Below, piece after piece: positions 61,303 through 64,000 of a DNA stretch of 64,000 nt (positions are counted from its first letter, which is position 1; each line of letters opens with the position of its first letter). Both the position numbers and the translations under genes were made by a program. The notes below the pieces were generated by a model. That model had not been told where the DNA came from. It searched no databases and saw only the letters and a list, made by a program, of their open reading frames with translations. The stretch spans positions 1 through 64,000 of the forward strand of contig JBDNZS010000001.1 in the NCBI GenBank assembly GCA_047722935.1, written 5' to 3'. This DNA is from Ethanoligenens sp047722935 (GTDB lineage: Bacteria; Bacillota; Clostridia; Oscillospirales; Ethanoligenentaceae).

Positions 61303-61760
61303 GGGCGGTCGTGCAGCGCGTAAAACGCGCGTGTGTACGGGTCGGAGGCGCTGTGACCGGGCAGATTGACACAGGGCTGCTTGTTCTGCTCGGGGTGGAG
61401 CAGGCGGATACCGAAAAAGACGCGCAGACATTGGCGGCAAAGACCGCCGGACTGCGTGTTTTTTCGGATGCTACGGGCAAGATGTGTCTTGGCGCGTCTG
61501 ATGTGGACGGCGGATTCCTTGTCGTATCCAACTTTACGTTATATGGCGACTGCCGCAAGGGCAGGCGGCCTGAATTTACGCGAGCGGCGGGTGCGGAGCA
61601 GGCACAGGCGCTTTATCATGCGTTTGTGCAGGCGCTCTGCGGGGCGTGCGTACCCGCCGGGATGCCGGTAGAGACGGGACGCTTTGGTGCGGACATGCAG
61701 ATCGAAATGGACGGCGACGGCCCGGTGACGCTGGTGCTGGACACGGCGGATTGGAGGTAA
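61299..61760 (+). CDS. dtd: D-aminoacyl-tRNA deacylase
   Basis: Removes D-amino acids wrongly attached to tRNA. 153 residues from ATG 61299, which overlaps the DUF1015 stop. It starts MRAVVQRVKRACVRVGG; the catalytic-pocket segments are LVVSNFTLYGDCRKGRRPEF and the cross-subunit GPVT in DGDGPVTLVLD. Length and motifs are standard for DTD1. Confidence 0.96.
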   Translation: MRAVVQRVKRACVRVGGAVTGQIDTGLLVLLGVEQADTEKDAQTLAAKTAGLRVFSDATGKMCLGASDVDGGFLVVSNFTLYGDCRKGRRPEFTRAAGAEQAQALYHAFVQALCGACVPAGMPVETGRFGADMQIEMDGDGPVTLVLDTADWR

Positions 61761-61765
61761 ATGCG

Positions 61766-62401
61766 ATGGATATCAAGTATTTGCGGGTGGGCCAGATTGG
61801 CACCAACTGTTATATTGTCTGCGATAAAGCCGGCGGAAAGTGCGCCGTGATCGACCCCGGTGCGGATGCGCAGCGCATCATCGCCGCTGTGGAGGAAAAC
61901 GGCTGTGTGCCGCAGATGATTTTGCTGACGCACGGACATTACGACCATATCGGCGCGGTGCACGAATTGCTGGCACATTTCCATTGTAAGCTGGCGGTTC
62001 CCAAAATGGAGCTGGACTTTTTAAACAATCCCCACCGCAACCTGCAATCCTCCGTAGGCGGTGGCAATTTTGAACCATTCCGGCCGGATATCTTGTTTGA
62101 AGACGGCGATACGGTAGAAGTTGCCGGGCTGAAATTTCACGTGCTGCACACGCCGGGGCATACGCCCGGTTCCTGCTGCCTGCTCTGCGAAGACGTGATG
62201 TTCAGCGGGGACACCCTGTTTGCGGGCAGTGCGGGACGCACTGATTTTCCGGGCGGCGACCCTGCCGCCATGCGGGCCTCCATGAAAAAATTGGCGGCAC
62301 TTTCGGGGAATTTTCAGGTTCTGCCGGGTCACGGCGGCTTTTCTACACTGGATGAGGAGCGCGCGAACAACCCGTTTTTGGCAGGTGCGGCGGACGCATG
62401 A
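61766..62401 (+). CDS. MBL-fold metallo-hydrolase (glyoxalase II-like)
   Basis: A 211-residue zinc hydrolase. The HxHxDH motif is in THGHYDHIG; further ligands are in HTPGHTPGSCC, FSGDTLFAGSAGRTD and PGHGG. Similar proteins are called YcbL-type glyoxalase II or generic MBL hydrolases; the substrate is not proven. The ATG at 61766 follows GGAGG at eight bases. Its last four bases overlap hemZ (ATGA). Confidence 0.92.
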   Translation: MDIKYLRVGQIGTNCYIVCDKAGGKCAVIDPGADAQRIIAAVEENGCVPQMILLTHGHYDHIGAVHELLAHFHCKLAVPKMELDFLNNPHRNLQSSVGGGNFEPFRPDILFEDGDTVEVAGLKFHVLHTPGHTPGSCCLLCEDVMFSGDTLFAGSAGRTDFPGGDPAAMRASMKKLAALSGNFQVLPGHGGFSTLDEERANNPFLAGAADA

Positions 62402-63891
62402 AGCTGTATCTTCTCGGACACACTATGCGGTACGAGGCGGGAAATCTTTGTTTTTTGTTCTTCCCCGGCGAAAAGATCGAGGAGGAGACCGACCTCGCGG
62501 CGCACGGCGATTTTTATGCGATTATGCGATTCAAGCGTGGGGAGACGCAAACACATGTGCTGGTGCTGCTTGGCCGCGCGGGCAAAAAGAGCCGTGCCCA
62601 TACGACCTTTTCTGCCGAAGCAAAGAATCCTGTCAAAGCGGGGGAACACGCACTGGGCCGCGCGTTCCTGACGGCGGGGGAAGCATTGTGCGGATTCCGC
62701 CCGCCATGGGGTATTCTTACCGGTATCCGTCCGGTCAAGCTGGCGCGGGAGCTGCTTGCATCCGGTTTGGACGAGCGGCAGACTGCGCTTCATTTTACGA
62801 AGGATTTGTGGGTTTCACCGCAAAAAGCCGCCCTCTGTCTGCATACTGCCAGAGAGGAGACACGCATCACGGCGCTTTCCACACCGCAATCCGCCAGCCT
62901 GTATATATCCATCCCATTTTGCCCCACGCGCTGTTTGTATTGCTCATTTATCTCCCAGGATGTGGAAAAGTCTAAAAAGCTTTTGCCCGCTTATGTGGAA
63001 AAACTGTGCACGGAGTTGGCAGCGGTGGGCGCGTTGACCAAAAAGCTGCATTTGCGGCTGGAGACGATTTATATGGGCGGCGGCACACCCACATCCCTTT
63101 CCGCACCGATGCTCACCCAAATTTTTGATACGGTGCGTGCGGCGTTCTTTTTGGATCATCTGCGCGAATATACTGTGGAAGCCGGACGGCCGGACACCAT
63201 CACGCCTGAGAAACTCGCCGCCATTAAAGCGGGAGGCTGCACACGTTTGTGTATCAATCCGCAGACACTGGACGCGGCGGTGCTGCAGTGTATCGGCCGT
63301 GCGCACACGCCGGAACAGTTTTTCACTGCGTTTTCCGCCGCGCGTGCGGCAGGATTCACCTCGATCAATACAGATTTAATCGCGGGTCTGCCGGGCGACA
63401 CCCCCGAGGGATTTGCGCACACGCTTGACTTGCTGCTGCCGCTTGCCCCGGAGGGTGTGACGGTGCATACCCTCGCCATGAAACGTTCCTCCAGACTGGT
63501 GTCGTCCGGTGGAGCGCGGTACGATGCGTGCGGCCAGAATGTGGAGCGGATGCTTTCCGATGCCTACGGACGGCTGGATGACGCGGGGCTTGCGCCATAT
63601 TATCTTTACCGCCAACGCAACACCGTGGGAAATCTGGAGAACACCGGGTTCGCCCGGCCGGGGCACGAGGGTCTGTACAACGTGTTCATCATGGATGAGA
63701 CGCACACTATTCTTGCGGCAGGTGCGGGCGGCGTGACAAAAATGAAACAACCTGCGGGTGTCCGCATTAAGCGGGTATTCAATTTTAAATATCCCTATGA
63801 GTATCTTGCGCGATTTGACGAAGTGCTTGCGCGCAAACAACAGGTGGAGGCGTTTTATGACGGGAGTGCTGCCCAAAATCCGCGTGGATGA
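62398..63891 (+). CDS. hemZ: coproporphyrinogen dehydrogenase HemZ (radical SAM)
   Basis: A 497-residue radical SAM protein of the HemN/HemZ group, for oxygen-independent decarboxylation of coproporphyrinogen III or a related step. It has an N-terminal domain of about 160 residues specific to HemZ, then cluster cysteines Cys175, Cys179 and Cys182 in FCPTRCLYC, then IYMGGGTPTSL and TDLIAGLPGDTPEGF. No other haem genes are here, and in clostridia HemZ often lacks a haem pathway, so the true reaction may differ. It is translationally coupled to the MBL gene. Confidence 0.92.
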   Translation: MKLYLLGHTMRYEAGNLCFLFFPGEKIEEETDLAAHGDFYAIMRFKRGETQTHVLVLLGRAGKKSRAHTTFSAEAKNPVKAGEHALGRAFLTAGEALCGFRPPWGILTGIRPVKLARELLASGLDERQTALHFTKDLWVSPQKAALCLHTAREETRITALSTPQSASLYISIPFCPTRCLYCSFISQDVEKSKKLLPAYVEKLCTELAAVGALTKKLHLRLETIYMGGGTPTSLSAPMLTQIFDTVRAAFFLDHLREYTVEAGRPDTITPEKLAAIKAGGCTRLCINPQTLDAAVLQCIGRAHTPEQFFTAFSAARAAGFTSINTDLIAGLPGDTPEGFAHTLDLLLPLAPEGVTVHTLAMKRSSRLVSSGGARYDACGQNVERMLSDAYGRLDDAGLAPYYLYRQRNTVGNLENTGFARPGHEGLYNVFIMDETHTILAAGAGGVTKMKQPAGVRIKRVFNFKYPYEYLARFDEVLARKQQVEAFYDGSAAQNPRG

Positions 63892-64000
63892 TGTCAACTT
63901 CCGGGCGACGGACGCTATGGCTTTTTTCCAGGAATGCGACGCGCGTTATGAGAGGGAACTGACGCTGATTGTCGAGCAGATCATCCAGCGTGCGGGACAT
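63857..64000 (+). CDS. start of a probable uridine-kinase-like nucleoside kinase (cut by window end)
   Basis: 48 codons from ATG 63857, with GGTGGAGG six bases upstream, overlapping hemZ by 35 bases and running off the window. The peptide begins MTGVLPKIRVDDVNF and continues AFFQECDARYERELTLIVEQII. This resembles the N-terminal extension of the clostridial phosphoribulokinase/uridine-kinase-like proteins that often follow hemZ. The nucleotide-binding loop would lie beyond the window, so this is a guess from context. Confidence 0.5.
   Translation, partial: MTGVLPKIRVDDVNFRATDAMAFFQECDARYERELTLIVEQIIQRAGH

Overview
The window reads as chromosomal DNA of a Gram-positive, low-to-mid GC Firmicute of class Clostridia. 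An Oscillospiraceae-like relative is my best guess, from gene order and content; no species-level call is possible. Supporting signs are strong GGAGG-type ribosome sites, sigma-A style promoters (TTGACA/TATAAT with 17-base spacers), a glmS ribozyme, folate-type TrmFO, HemZ, a sortase with cell-wall sorting motif, and the order plsX-acp-rnc-radical SAM-smc-ftsY and rdgB-yhbY-nadD-yqeK-rsfS-leuS. I see no rRNA or tRNA gene, insertion sequence, prophage or CRISPR array.

Layout. 1-1.1 kb: LacI-type regulator. 1.25-8.5 kb (minus strand): a catabolic operon with an APC permease, a nitrilase-family amidase, a possible small Cys-rich protein, a three-part amino acid/amine dehydrogenase (2Fe-2S subunit, FAD/4Fe-4S subunit, DAO-type FAD subunit, plus a BFD-like 2Fe-2S protein) and an ornithine-cyclodeaminase-like protein. 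It is preceded by a leader with two intrinsic terminators and by a cupin-XRE regulator whose probable operator I can read. 9.5-11.8 kb: glmS under a glmS ribozyme. 12.1-17.7 kb: mannitol PTS operon (mtlA, mtlR, mtlF, mtlD and a dedicated HPr). 18-22.3 kb: a wall-anchored purple-acid-phosphatase-like enzyme behind a Pho box, a YibE/F membrane protein and a class B sortase. 22.4-24.9 kb: pyruvate kinase and a D,D-carboxypeptidase.

24.9-45 kb is a long plus-strand housekeeping block: infC-rpmI-rplT with an attenuator leader, an rRNA methyltransferase, dprA, topA, trmFO, plsX, an ACP-like protein that lacks the phosphopantetheine serine, rnc, a radical SAM protein, smc, ftsY, rdgB, yhbY, nadD, yqeK, rsfS and leuS. 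45-50.3 kb (minus): an FtsX-type ABC exporter and a two-component system; four TTAA(G/A) repeats at 11-base period precede the ABC genes. 50.4-55.4 kb (minus): an aspartate aminotransferase, then asnS-larB-larC. 55.6-64 kb (plus): recJ, relA/spoT, a DUF1015 protein, dtd, an MBL-fold hydrolase, hemZ and the start of a probable nucleoside kinase.

The strongest unusual points are the serine-less ACP at the normal acpP locus, a probable AUC start in infC and CUG start in rsfS, the three-copy operator linking the cupin-XRE regulator to the amine operon with its terminator-rich leader, the Pho-box/phosphatase/sortase cluster, and the phased operator of the ABC exporter.
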